7,165 nucleotides of DNA from Schlegelella_A sp035493195 (GTDB taxonomy: Bacteria; Pseudomonadota; Gammaproteobacteria; Burkholderiales; Burkholderiaceae_C): the NCBI GenBank assembly GCA_035493195.1, contig DATJIM010000011.1:1-7165 (forward strand). Direction: 5' to 3'. Positions 1 through 6,323 of the stretch are shown here, piece by piece (the stretch's first letter is position 1; each line of letters starts with the position of its first letter). A program made the position numbers and the translations under genes. Below the pieces are notes generated by a model that was not told the DNA's origin, ran no database searches, and worked only from the letters and a program-made list of their open reading frames with translations.

Positions 1-78
1 CTCGGCTACAAGGAAGGCGTCCAGGAAGCGATGAAGAGCTTCACCAATCTGAAGACGTACTCGCTGCCCTGGAACTGA
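1..78 (+). CDS. Aldehyde dehydrogenase, C-terminal end only (probable phosphonoacetaldehyde dehydrogenase)
   Basis: Only the last 25 codons are present; the gene enters from outside the window in frame 1 and ends at TGA 76-78. The residues read LGYKEGVQEAMKSF followed by TNLKTYSLPW and N. This matches the end of the NAD(P)-dependent aldehyde dehydrogenase fold: a glycine-rich G-x-(K/R)-E-G turn, a short helix, then T-x-x-K-T and a final hydrophobic strand. The KEGV...AM form and the LPW ending resemble, from memory, phosphonoacetaldehyde dehydrogenases, which oxidise phosphonoacetaldehyde to phosphonoacetate in 2-aminoethylphosphonate breakdown. The downstream PhnZ-type gene agrees with this. 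Some literature calls that dehydrogenase PhnY, a name also used for an unrelated 2-oxoglutarate dioxygenase, so no symbol is given. Family membership is fairly secure; the substrate is inferred from context. The next gene starts 15 nt later, implying one operon. Confidence 0.7.
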   Translation, partial: LGYKEGVQEAMKSFTNLKTYSLPWN

Positions 79-93
79 CATCGCCGCCCGCAG

Positions 94-1785
94 ATGCTCC
101 ACCTCCTCAACCTCCTCGCCGCGATCGCGCTCCTCGTCTGGGGCACGCACATCGTGCGCACCGGCATGCTGCGCGTGTTCGGCGAGAACCTGAGGCGCAT
201 CCTCGCGGCGAGCTTCTCGAACCGTTTCCGCGCCCTGATCGCGGGGCTCGGCGTCACCAGCATCGTCCAGTCGAGCACCGCGACGTGCCTGATCGTCTCT
301 TCGTTCGTCGGCAAGAACCTGGTGCCGACGAGCGCCGCGCTCGCGGTCATGCTCGGCGCCGATGTCGGCACCAGCGTGATGGCGGTCGTCTTCTCGTTCG
401 ACCTCTCGTGGGTGTCGCCGCTCCTCATCTTCGCCGGCGTCGTCATCTTCATCTCGCGCCAGAACAGCGGCTTCGGCGCGGCCGGCCGCGTCCTCATCGG
501 CCTCGGCCTGATCACGCTCGCACTGCAGCTGATCGTCAGCGCCACGCGCCCGCTCACCGAGTCGCCGGCGGTGCGCGCCCTCCTCCTCGCGCTGCCGAAC
601 GACGTCATGCTCGACATCCTCGTCGGCGCGATCCTCAGCGTGCTGTCGTACTCGAGCCTGGCGATCGTGCTCCTGATCGCGACGCTGGCGTCACAGGCGA
701 TGCTGCCGGCCAACGTCGCGCTCGGCCTCGTCCTCGGCGCCAACATCGGCAGCGGCGTGCTGGCGATGCTCGCGACCGCGAACGCGAGCCCGCAGGTGCG
801 CCGGCTGCCGCTCGGCAACCTCATCTTCAAGATCCTCGGGGCGCTCCTTTTCATCGCCATCCTGCCGCAGGTGCACGTGCTGCTGCAGCAGGTGGTGCCG
901 AACCTGCACCAGCAGGTGGTCGCCTTCCACCTCGTCTTCAACGTCGTCCTGGCGGCGCTCTTCATCGGCTTCACCGGGCTGGTCGGCCGCACCGTCGACC
1001 GCTGGCTCCGCGAGCCGGCGACGAGCGCGACCCAGCGCCCGCGCCACCTCGACCCGCTCGCGCTCTCGATGCCCTCGCTCGCGATCTCGTGCGCGGCGCG
1101 CGAGGCGCTGCACCAGGCCGACATCGTCGAGACGATGCTGCGCGGCATCGTCCCGGTGATCCGGAACAACGACCTGCACCTTTCCGAAGAGCTGCGCAGG
1201 CTCGACGACACCGTCGACGAGCTCTACTCGGCGATCAAGTTCTACCTGACGCAGATCTCGGGCGAGGCGCTCTCGAAGGAGGAGAGCCGGCGCTGGACCG
1301 ACATCGTCTCGTTCACGATCAACATGGAGCAGATCGGCGACATCATCGAGCGCGTCCTGATCGACATCGAGGACAAGAAGGTCAAGAAGAACCGCAGCTT
1401 CTCGGAGGCCGGGATGGCCGAGATCGTCCACCTGCACGAGCGGTTGCTCGCCAACCTGCGGCTCGCGATGAGCGTCTTCCTCGACGGCCACGTCCGCGAT
1501 GCCAAGCGGCTGCTCGAGGAGAAGGCGCACTTCCGCGACCTCGAGCACGAGTACGCCGCGAACCATATCGCGCGGCTGCGGGAGAACACGACGCAAAGCA
1601 TCGAGACGAGCTCGCTCCACCTCGACCTGATCAGCGATCTGAAGCGGATCAATTCGCACATCTGCGGCGTCGCCTACCCGATCCTCGAGCAGGCCGGCGC
1701 GCTGACGGCGACGCGGATCCGGCAGTCGCAGTTCGCGACGCTGACGCCGGTCGACGACGGCGCGCATTCGCCAGCCGCGCGCTGA
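94..1785 (+). CDS. Na+/phosphate cotransporter family protein with C-terminal PhoU-like domain
   Basis: This 563-residue inner-membrane protein has the Na/Pi cotransporter (NptA/YjbB) layout. The N-terminal 300 residues contain about eight hydrophobic segments in two inverted-repeat halves. The first half carries the family signature QSSTAT at 59-64, followed by GADVGTS at 88-94. The second half has the matching GANIGSG at 215-221, but its signature is degenerate (SYSSLA, 185-190), with Tyr where Gln or His would be expected. Residues about 335-535 are charged and helical and resemble PhoU, a domain linked to phosphate sensing. Family members move phosphate with Na+; E. coli YjbB has been reported to export it. 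Beside C-P bond-cleaving genes, export or balancing of liberated phosphate is a reasonable inference, but direction cannot be read from sequence. The ATG at 94 directly begins the first membrane helix; no clear Shine-Dalgarno precedes it. Its stop overlaps the next start (TGATG). Confidence 0.9.
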   Translation: MLHLLNLLAAIALLVWGTHIVRTGMLRVFGENLRRILAASFSNRFRALIAGLGVTSIVQSSTATCLIVSSFVGKNLVPTSAALAVMLGADVGTSVMAVVFSFDLSWVSPLLIFAGVVIFISRQNSGFGAAGRVLIGLGLITLALQLIVSATRPLTESPAVRALLLALPNDVMLDILVGAILSVLSYSSLAIVLLIATLASQAMLPANVALGLVLGANIGSGVLAMLATANASPQVRRLPLGNLIFKILGALLFIAILPQVHVLLQQVVPNLHQQVVAFHLVFNVVLAALFIGFTGLVGRTVDRWLREPATSATQRPRHLDPLALSMPSLAISCAAREALHQADIVETMLRGIVPVIRNNDLHLSEELRRLDDTVDELYSAIKFYLTQISGEALSKEESRRWTDIVSFTINMEQIGDIIERVLIDIEDKKVKKNRSFSEAGMAEIVHLHERLLANLRLAMSVFLDGHVRDAKRLLEEKAHFRDLEHEYAANHIARLRENTTQSIETSSLHLDLISDLKRINSHICGVAYPILEQAGALTATRIRQSQFATLTPVDDGAHSPAAR

Positions 1786-2333
1786 TGCTCTCGCTCTGCG
1801 ACATCGAGCTGCTGTTCGCGCGCCACGGCGGCGAACAGTACAGCGGGGAGCCGGTGACGCAGCTCGAGCATGCGCTGCAGACCGCGCACCTCGCCGAGCA
1901 GAGCGACGCCGGCGACCCGCTCGTCACCGCGTGCCTGCTGCACGACCTCGGCCACCTGCTGAACCATCAAGGCGAGACGCCGACGCTGCGTGGCGTCGAC
2001 GACACCCACCAGTACTACGCGCTGCCGTTCCTGCGCGGGCTCTTCGCCGACGACGTGCTCGAGGCGATCAAGCTGCACGTCGACGCGAAGCGCTACCTGT
2101 GCAACGTCGACCCGGGCTATTACGCGCGTCTGTCGGCGGACTCGAAGCGCAGCCTCGCGCTGCAGGGAGGCATCTTCGACGACGACGACGCCGGGGCGTT
2201 CCTCGCCCAGCCGGGAGCTCGCGACGCGGTGATGCTTCGTCAGTGGGACGACCTCGCCAAGCAGGCCGGTCTCGCGACGCCGACGCTCGCCCACTTCCTC
2301 GACCGCGCCGCGGCCTGCGCGCTGGTCCGCTGA
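1785..2333 (+). CDS. phnZ: PhnZ-type HD-domain diiron oxygenase (phosphonate C-P bond cleavage)
   Basis: The 182-residue product is an HD-domain protein of the phosphonate-operon family, close to PhnZ's usual length of about 190. PhnZ oxidatively splits (R)-2-amino-1-hydroxyethylphosphonate into glycine and phosphate with a mixed-valence diiron centre; the relative TmpB makes glycine betaine from the trimethylated analogue. The expected metal ligands are visible: His29, His53-Asp54 in LLHDLGH, His75 in DDTHQYY, His98 in KLHVDAK, and Asp155 or Asp156 in RQWDDLAK. The Tyr19-x-Gly-Glu22 motif matches the mobile Tyr/Glu pair (Tyr24 and Glu27) I recall for PhnZ. The frame is open far upstream, but the ATG at 1785 gives the right N-terminus and overlaps the preceding stop by one base, so translation is probably coupled. 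The partner 2-oxoglutarate hydroxylase that supplies the hydroxyphosphonate is not in the window. Family is confident; exact substrate (unmethylated, N-methyl or trimethyl) is open. Confidence 0.88.
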   Translation: MLSLCDIELLFARHGGEQYSGEPVTQLEHALQTAHLAEQSDAGDPLVTACLLHDLGHLLNHQGETPTLRGVDDTHQYYALPFLRGLFADDVLEAIKLHVDAKRYLCNVDPGYYARLSADSKRSLALQGGIFDDDDAGAFLAQPGARDAVMLRQWDDLAKQAGLATPTLAHFLDRAAACALVR

Positions 2334-2349
2334 CCGCGCCGCGGCCGAC

Positions 2350-3216
2350 ATGGCGCCCGCGCTCAGCTGGTCGGTCGTCGCCGCCGTCCTCTTCGCCGCC
2401 CTCCTCCACGCGTCGTGGAACGCGCTCATCAAGGCCGGCGACGATCAGGCGCTCGACACCGCGCTGATCCACGTCCTGGGCTGCGGCGTCGGTGCCGCGC
2501 TCGTCCTTTGGGTCGGGCTGCCGCGGCGCGAGGCCCTGCCGTGGATCGCGACGTCGGTCGTCATCCACGTCGGCTACTACGTGACGCTCGTCGGCGCTTA
2601 CCGGCATGGCGACCTCGGCTTCGCCTATCCGCTGATGCGCGGCACCGCGCCGCTGCTCGTCGCGCTGACGAGCGGGCAGCTGATCGGCGAGCACGTTCCG
2701 TTCGCCGTCTGGCTCGGCGTCGCCGCGATCAGCGGCGGCGTCGTCGCGATCGGGCTGACGCGCTCCGCGCGCGACAGCGGCTCGCGCCGCCACGCGCTCG
2801 GCTACGCGCTCGCGAACGCCGCGATCATCGCCGCGTACACGACGGTCGACGGCATCGGCGTGCGCGCGTCCGGCAACGCCGCCCAGTACGTCGCATTGCT
2901 CTTCCTCGTCGACGGCCTGCCGTACTTCACGATCGTGCTCTGGCAACGCCGCCACTCGCTCGCACCGACGTTCGCGACCATGCGCGTGCGCTGGCCCGCG
3001 GCGCTGCTCGGCTCGTGCGCGTCGATGGGCGCCTACGGCATCGCGCTCTGGGCGATGACGAAAGCACCGATCGCGTCGGTGGCCGCGCTGCGCGAGACGT
3101 CGGTGCTGTTCGCGACGCTGATCGGCGTCGTCATGCTCAAGGAGCGCTTTCGCCTGCAGCGTGCGGTCGGCACCGGCGCGATCATCGCCGGCGTGATGGC
3201 GCTTCGTCTCGCGTGA
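2350..3216 (+). CDS. EamA/DMT-superfamily permease, phosphonate-operon type
   Basis: The 288-residue protein is hydrophobic throughout, with about ten transmembrane helices in two five-helix EamA repeats, the usual size for a drug/metabolite transporter. Recognisable motifs are HASWNALIK (20-28) in helix 1, YRHGDLGFAYPLMRG (84-98) at the end of the first repeat's core, and ALRETSVLFATLIG (246-259) then MLKERF (262-267) in the second repeat. The HASWN and GDL...YPL.RG motifs are typical of a subgroup that, from memory, is annotated as a phosphonate-utilisation-associated membrane protein and lies near C-P degradation operons in several Proteobacteria. The substrate is unknown: uptake of a phosphonate or efflux of an amine, amino acid or aldehyde product are all possible. 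The ATG lies 16 nt after the phnZ stop without a good Shine-Dalgarno, so translation may depend on the upstream gene. It is the last gene of the operon and is followed by a strong hairpin. Confidence 0.85.
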   Translation: MAPALSWSVVAAVLFAALLHASWNALIKAGDDQALDTALIHVLGCGVGAALVLWVGLPRREALPWIATSVVIHVGYYVTLVGAYRHGDLGFAYPLMRGTAPLLVALTSGQLIGEHVPFAVWLGVAAISGGVVAIGLTRSARDSGSRRHALGYALANAAIIAAYTTVDGIGVRASGNAAQYVALLFLVDGLPYFTIVLWQRRHSLAPTFATMRVRWPAALLGSCASMGAYGIALWAMTKAPIASVAALRETSVLFATLIGVVMLKERFRLQRAVGTGAIIAGVMALRLA

Positions 3217-3257
3217 CGCTCGCCAAGCGCCGATGCACCGAGTGCGCTGGCGCGGAC

Positions 3258-3300
3258 GCGGGGTGACCGGTTCCGCTCCATGGAGCGGAGCCCACCCCGC
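3258..3300. terminator. Bulged hairpin between convergent genes, probable bidirectional terminator
   Basis: Outer arms GCGGGGTG (3258-3265) and CACCCCGC (3293-3300) are exact reverse complements. Inside them, after a three-base ACC bulge, 3269-3280 pairs with 3281-3292 with a single G-T wobble. The core TCCGCTCCATGGAGCGGA (3272-3289) is a perfect palindrome. The structure sits 41 nt past the stop of the DMT gene and 57 nt past the stop of the minus-strand DUF1428 gene, where a stop shared by both strands would be expected. There is no T-tract on either strand, so a classical intrinsic terminator is not proven; in GC-rich genomes hairpins without U-tracts are common at transcript ends. A dispersed palindromic repeat or protein site is the main alternative. 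A smaller palindrome, CTCGGCCGAG, follows at 3321-3330. Confidence 0.5.
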
Positions 3301-3356
3301 CGCGATGCCCTCGCTCGGTCCTCGGCCGAGTCTCGGTCGCGCCAGCTGAATCGTCG

Positions 3357-3710
3357 TCAGGCCGCCGCGGTATCGGCGACGACCTCGAAGCCGCCGAAGA
3401 TCATCCGCTTGCCGTCGAACGGCATCTGCATCGACTTCATCTCGGGGTCTTCCATCATCTGTTTGTTCGCCTTGTCGCGAACGTCCTTCGACGGCCACTC
3501 GACCCAGCCGAGCGTGACCGTCTCCCCCGATTGCGCGGCGACGGCGCGCTTGAAGTCGGTGACCTTGCCGTCGGGAACGTCGCTGCCCCAGCAGTCGACG
3601 ACCCGCAGCGCGCCGAGGCGCTTCAGCACCGAGGTCATTTTCTTCGACGCGACGAGGTACGCGTCCCTGTTGCCGGCCGGAACCGGAATCACGAAGCCGT
3701 CCACGTACAT
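3357..3710 (-). CDS. DUF1428 family protein (YbaA-like)
   Basis: This small protein of 117 residues matches the DUF1428 family, whose E. coli member is YbaA, in both length and motif order. It starts with MYVDGFVIPVP, then has GALRVVDCWGSDVPDGKVTD at about 33-52, a WVEWPSK strand (69-75), RDKANKQMMEDP (78-89) and near the end MPFDGKRMIFGGFE (96-109). The fold is a dimeric alpha/beta-barrel (ferredoxin-like) type; no biochemical role is established, so none is assigned. The start at 3710 is supported by a strong AAGGAG 7 nt upstream and by agreement with family N-termini. The frame stays open far beyond this start, across the next gene, but that is an antisense artefact of high GC. It is transcribed divergently from the FAD/GcvT gene and convergently with the phosphonate operon, so it forms its own unit. 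Confidence 0.9.
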   Translation of the reverse strand: MYVDGFVIPVPAGNRDAYLVASKKMTSVLKRLGALRVVDCWGSDVPDGKVTDFKRAVAAQSGETVTLGWVEWPSKDVRDKANKQMMEDPEMKSMQMPFDGKRMIFGGFEVVADTAAA

Positions 3711-3717
3711 GTGCGGT

Positions 3718-3723
3718 CTCCTT
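3718..3723 (-). promoter_or_regulatory. Strong Shine-Dalgarno of the DUF1428 gene
   Basis: On the minus strand the sequence reads AAGGAG, then 7 nt, then ATG. It fixes the start of the DUF1428 gene at 3710 within a much longer open frame. It stands out because the plus-strand genes in this window have weak or no recognisable ribosome-binding sites. Confidence 0.8.
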
Positions 3724-3735
3724 CGAATCGAATCG
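3723..3735. repeat. Short tandem repeat in the divergent intergenic region
   Basis: The sequence TCGAATCGAATCG is a 5-bp unit (TCGAA) repeated about 2.6 times, just upstream of the DUF1428 ribosome-binding site. It contains part of a TTCGAA palindrome (3722-3727). It may be an operator half-site array or simple chance; no function is claimed. Confidence 0.35.
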
Positions 3736-3775
3736 CAAGTCGGGCAACGATCATCGACGACTCGGCGCGGTCGCC

Positions 3776-3793
3776 CACCGGCGAGCACCGGCG
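3776..3793. repeat. Paired 8-bp direct repeat in the divergent promoter region
   Basis: CACCGGCG occurs at 3776-3783 and again at 3786-3793, a period of 10 bp or about one helical turn. The pair is flanked by CCCAC (3774-3778) and GTGGG (3796-3800), which are inverted repeats. It lies 32 nt before the FAD/GcvT start, in the 114-nt gap between divergent genes, where a regulator site would be expected. No convincing sigma-70 -35/-10 pair could be placed on either strand. Its regulatory role is an inference from position and spacing only. Confidence 0.35.
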
Positions 3794-3824
3794 CTGTGGG
3801 TAGGACCGCTCCGACGCGGCGACA

Positions 3825-6323
3825 ATGAAGGCCATGGCGCTGCCGATCTCTTCCCGCATCGTGATCATCGGGGGCGGCATCGCCGGCTGCTCGACGGCGT
3901 ACCACCTCGCGTCGCTCGGCGAGAAGGACGTGCTCCTGCTCGAGCAGGGCAAGCTGACGTGCGGAACGACATGGCACGCGGCCGGCCTCGTCGGCCAGAT
4001 GCGGCCGACCCGGACGATGACGCGGATGAGCAAGTACGGCATCGAGCTGTACCGCACGCTCGAGGCGGAGACGGGGCTCGCGACCGGCTGGAAGCAATGC
4101 GGCAGCGTCAACGTCGCGCAGACGCGCGAGCGGATGATGACGCTGCGCAGGCAGCTCGCGCTCGCCCGCAGCTTCGGCGTCGAGTGCGAGGAAATCTCCG
4201 CAAAACGCGCGGGCGAGCTCTTCCCGCCGCTGCGAACCGACGACCTCGCCGGCGCGATCTGGATTCCCGGCGACGGCAAGGCCAACCCGGCCGATCTCAC
4301 GATGTCGCTCGCCAAAGGCGCGCGAACGCGAGGCGTCGCGATCGTCGAAGGCGCCGAGGTCGTCGCTGTACTGACCGACACGACGGCCGCGGTCCCGGCC
4401 GTGCGTGGCGTTCGCGTCCGCCACGGCGGCGACGAGGTCGAGATCGCGTGCGAGGTCGTCGTCAACTGCGCCGGCCAGTGGGCGCGGCAGCTCGGCGCCC
4501 TCGCCGGAGTCAACGTTCCGCTCTGGTCGGCCGAGCACTTCTACGTCGTCACCGACCGCATCGAAGGCGTCCACCCGATGCTGCCGGTGCTGCGCGATCC
4601 CGACGGCTTCATCTACTTCAAGGAAGAGGTCGGCGGCCTGCTGATGGGCGGCTTCGAGCCGAAGGCGAAGCCGTGGCGGGTCGATCCGATCCCGTCGACG
4701 TTCCAGTTCGAGCTGCTCGGCGAGGACTGGGAGCAGTTCGAGCCGCTGATGACGTCGGCGATCCGGCGCGCGCCGTGCTTCGAGACGGCGAAGATCAAGA
4801 TGCTCCTCAACGGGCCCGAGAGCTTTACTCCCGACGGCAACTTCATCCTCGGCGAAGCGCCCGAGCTGCGCAGCTTCTTCGTCGCCGCCGGGTTCAACTC
4901 GGCAGGCATCGCCAACGCGGGCGGCGCCGGCAGGTTGATCGCCGAGTGGATCGTCGGCCGCGAGCCGCCGGGCGACCTCGCCGACGTCGACATCCGCCGC
5001 TTCGGGGCGTTCTGGGCCAACAAGAAGTCGCTCGCCGAGCGCACCAGCGAGACGCTCGGACTGCACTACGCGATGCGCTGGCCGCGCCACGAGCTCGAAA
5101 CCGCGCGGCCGTTGAAGACGAGCCCGCTCTACGACCTGCTCGCCGCGCGCGGCGCGGTCTGGGGCGCGAAGAACGGCTGGGAGCGCGCCAACGTCTTTCG
5201 CGCCGAGAACGAGCGCACCGCGCCGCCGTATCCGCCGACGCTCGGCAAGCCGGCGTGGCTCGCCGACGTCGTCCGCGAGCAGCGCGCGACGCGGCGTGCC
5301 GTCGCGATCTACGACCAGACGTCGTTCGGCAAGATCCTGCTCCAGGGCCGCGACGCGCTCGCGCTGCTGCAGCGGCTGTGCGCGAACGACATGGGCATCG
5401 CGCCCGGGAAGATGGTCTACACGCCGATGCTCAACGATCGTGGCGGCTTCGAGAGCGACGTCACCGTGACGCGCCTCGCCTCCGAGCGCTTTCTCGTCGT
5501 CACCGGCTCGGCGCAGACGCCTCGCGACCTCGACTGGATCGCGCGCCACACGCGCGTCGGCGAGACCGCGATCGCGACCGACGTCACCGCGCTGACGAGC
5601 GTCCTCTCGCTGATGGGGCCGAACGCGCGCGCGTTGCTCGGCCGTGTCGCTGCGGCGGGAACGTTCGACGCGATCGGCCCCGAGCAGCTCAAGTTCGCGA
5701 CGACGCGCGAGATCGATGTCGGCTTCGCGCGCGTTCGCGCGGCGCGGATGAGCTACGTCGGCGGCCCCGGCTACGAGCTCTACGTGCCGATCGAGACGGC
5801 GCGCCACGTCTGGCTCGCGTTGCACGCCGCGAGCGAGGGGCTCGGTATCGACGGCAGCGGTCTCGTCGACGCCGGCTACTGGACGCTCGACGCGCTCAGG
5901 ATCGAGGCGGGACGGCGCGCCTGGGGCGCCGAGCTCGGCCCCGACGACACGCCTTTCGAGGCCGGGACGATGTTCGCCGTCAAGCTCGACAAGCGCGACC
6001 GCTTCATCGGCCGCGACGCGCTGCGCCGGCTCGCCGGCACGACCGCGGGGAAGTCGCTCGTCACGATCGCCGTCGACGACGCTGATGCGTACATCTGGGG
6101 CGGCGAGACGATCTTCGTCGACGGCGAGCCAGTCGGCGAGGTCTCGTCGGCGGGCTGGAGCGATGCCTGCGGACGCTGCCTCGCGCTCGGCTATGTTCGC
6201 GGCGTCGCGCCGTCGACGCTCGCAGGCCGCGCGTTGGCGATCGACGTCTGGGGCCAGCGCGTGCCGGCGACCGCGCACGACCGCTGGCCGCCCGGTTCAT
6301 CATCGAGAGCGAGCACTGCATGA
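3825..6323 (+). CDS. FAD-dependent oxidoreductase-GcvT fusion (dimethylglycine/sarcosine dehydrogenase type)
   Basis: At 832 residues this has the full length and domain order of dimethylglycine and sarcosine dehydrogenases. A DAO-type FAD domain covers about 10-375: the nucleotide motif IIGGGIAG is at 14-21, Glu40 ends the second strand, and TWHAAGL (49-55) holds His51, corresponding to the histidine covalently linked to FAD in these enzymes. A middle FAO_M-like segment lies at about 385-435. A GcvT aminomethyltransferase domain (about 470-710) contains YTPMLNDRGGFESDVTV, in which Asp545 matches the GcvT catalytic aspartate, and a GcvT C-terminal barrel runs about 730-820. Such enzymes oxidatively demethylate N-methylglycines and pass the one-carbon unit to tetrahydrofolate. 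Which amine this one uses cannot be decided by eye; some relatives have uncharacterised substrates. Start: ATG 3825 or in-frame ATG 3834; neither has a clear ribosome-binding site. The stop overlaps the next gene's ATG (ATGA). Confidence 0.88.
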   Translation: MKAMALPISSRIVIIGGGIAGCSTAYHLASLGEKDVLLLEQGKLTCGTTWHAAGLVGQMRPTRTMTRMSKYGIELYRTLEAETGLATGWKQCGSVNVAQTRERMMTLRRQLALARSFGVECEEISAKRAGELFPPLRTDDLAGAIWIPGDGKANPADLTMSLAKGARTRGVAIVEGAEVVAVLTDTTAAVPAVRGVRVRHGGDEVEIACEVVVNCAGQWARQLGALAGVNVPLWSAEHFYVVTDRIEGVHPMLPVLRDPDGFIYFKEEVGGLLMGGFEPKAKPWRVDPIPSTFQFELLGEDWEQFEPLMTSAIRRAPCFETAKIKMLLNGPESFTPDGNFILGEAPELRSFFVAAGFNSAGIANAGGAGRLIAEWIVGREPPGDLADVDIRRFGAFWANKKSLAERTSETLGLHYAMRWPRHELETARPLKTSPLYDLLAARGAVWGAKNGWERANVFRAENERTAPPYPPTLGKPAWLADVVREQRATRRAVAIYDQTSFGKILLQGRDALALLQRLCANDMGIAPGKMVYTPMLNDRGGFESDVTVTRLASERFLVVTGSAQTPRDLDWIARHTRVGETAIATDVTALTSVLSLMGPNARALLGRVAAAGTFDAIGPEQLKFATTREIDVGFARVRAARMSYVGGPGYELYVPIETARHVWLALHAASEGLGIDGSGLVDAGYWTLDALRIEAGRRAWGAELGPDDTPFEAGTMFAVKLDKRDRFIGRDALRRLAGTTAGKSLVTIAVDDADAYIWGGETIFVDGEPVGEVSSAGWSDACGRCLALGYVRGVAPSTLAGRALAIDVWGQRVPATAHDRWPPGSSSRASTA

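Noticed and set aside
285..1784. Long upstream extension of the PhnZ reading frame inside the Na/Pi gene.
   Set aside because: It is Arg/Pro/Ala-rich shadow translation of a well-supported membrane protein; the PhnZ fold begins at the ATG at 1785.
2068..3747. A 559-codon minus-strand frame opposite phnZ, the DMT gene and the intergenic region.
   Set aside because: Composition is Arg/Asp/Ala-rich without motifs, and it is explained by high third-position GC in the opposing genes.
3711..3824. Possible sigma-70 promoters in the divergent gap, such as a TTGCCC on the minus strand.
   Set aside because: No correctly spaced -10 element could be paired with it on either strand.
3959..6085. A 708-codon plus-strand frame inside the FAD/GcvT gene.
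   Set aside because: It is an out-of-frame, extremely Arg-rich translation typical of GC-rich shadow frames.
3357..6278. A 973-codon open frame on the minus strand running from the DUF1428 gene through the FAD/GcvT gene.
   Set aside because: Upstream of position 3710 the translation is Arg/Ala/Asp-rich low-complexity sequence with no recognisable domain, lying antisense to a clear 832-residue enzyme. Only the DUF1428 part has family motifs and a ribosome-binding site.
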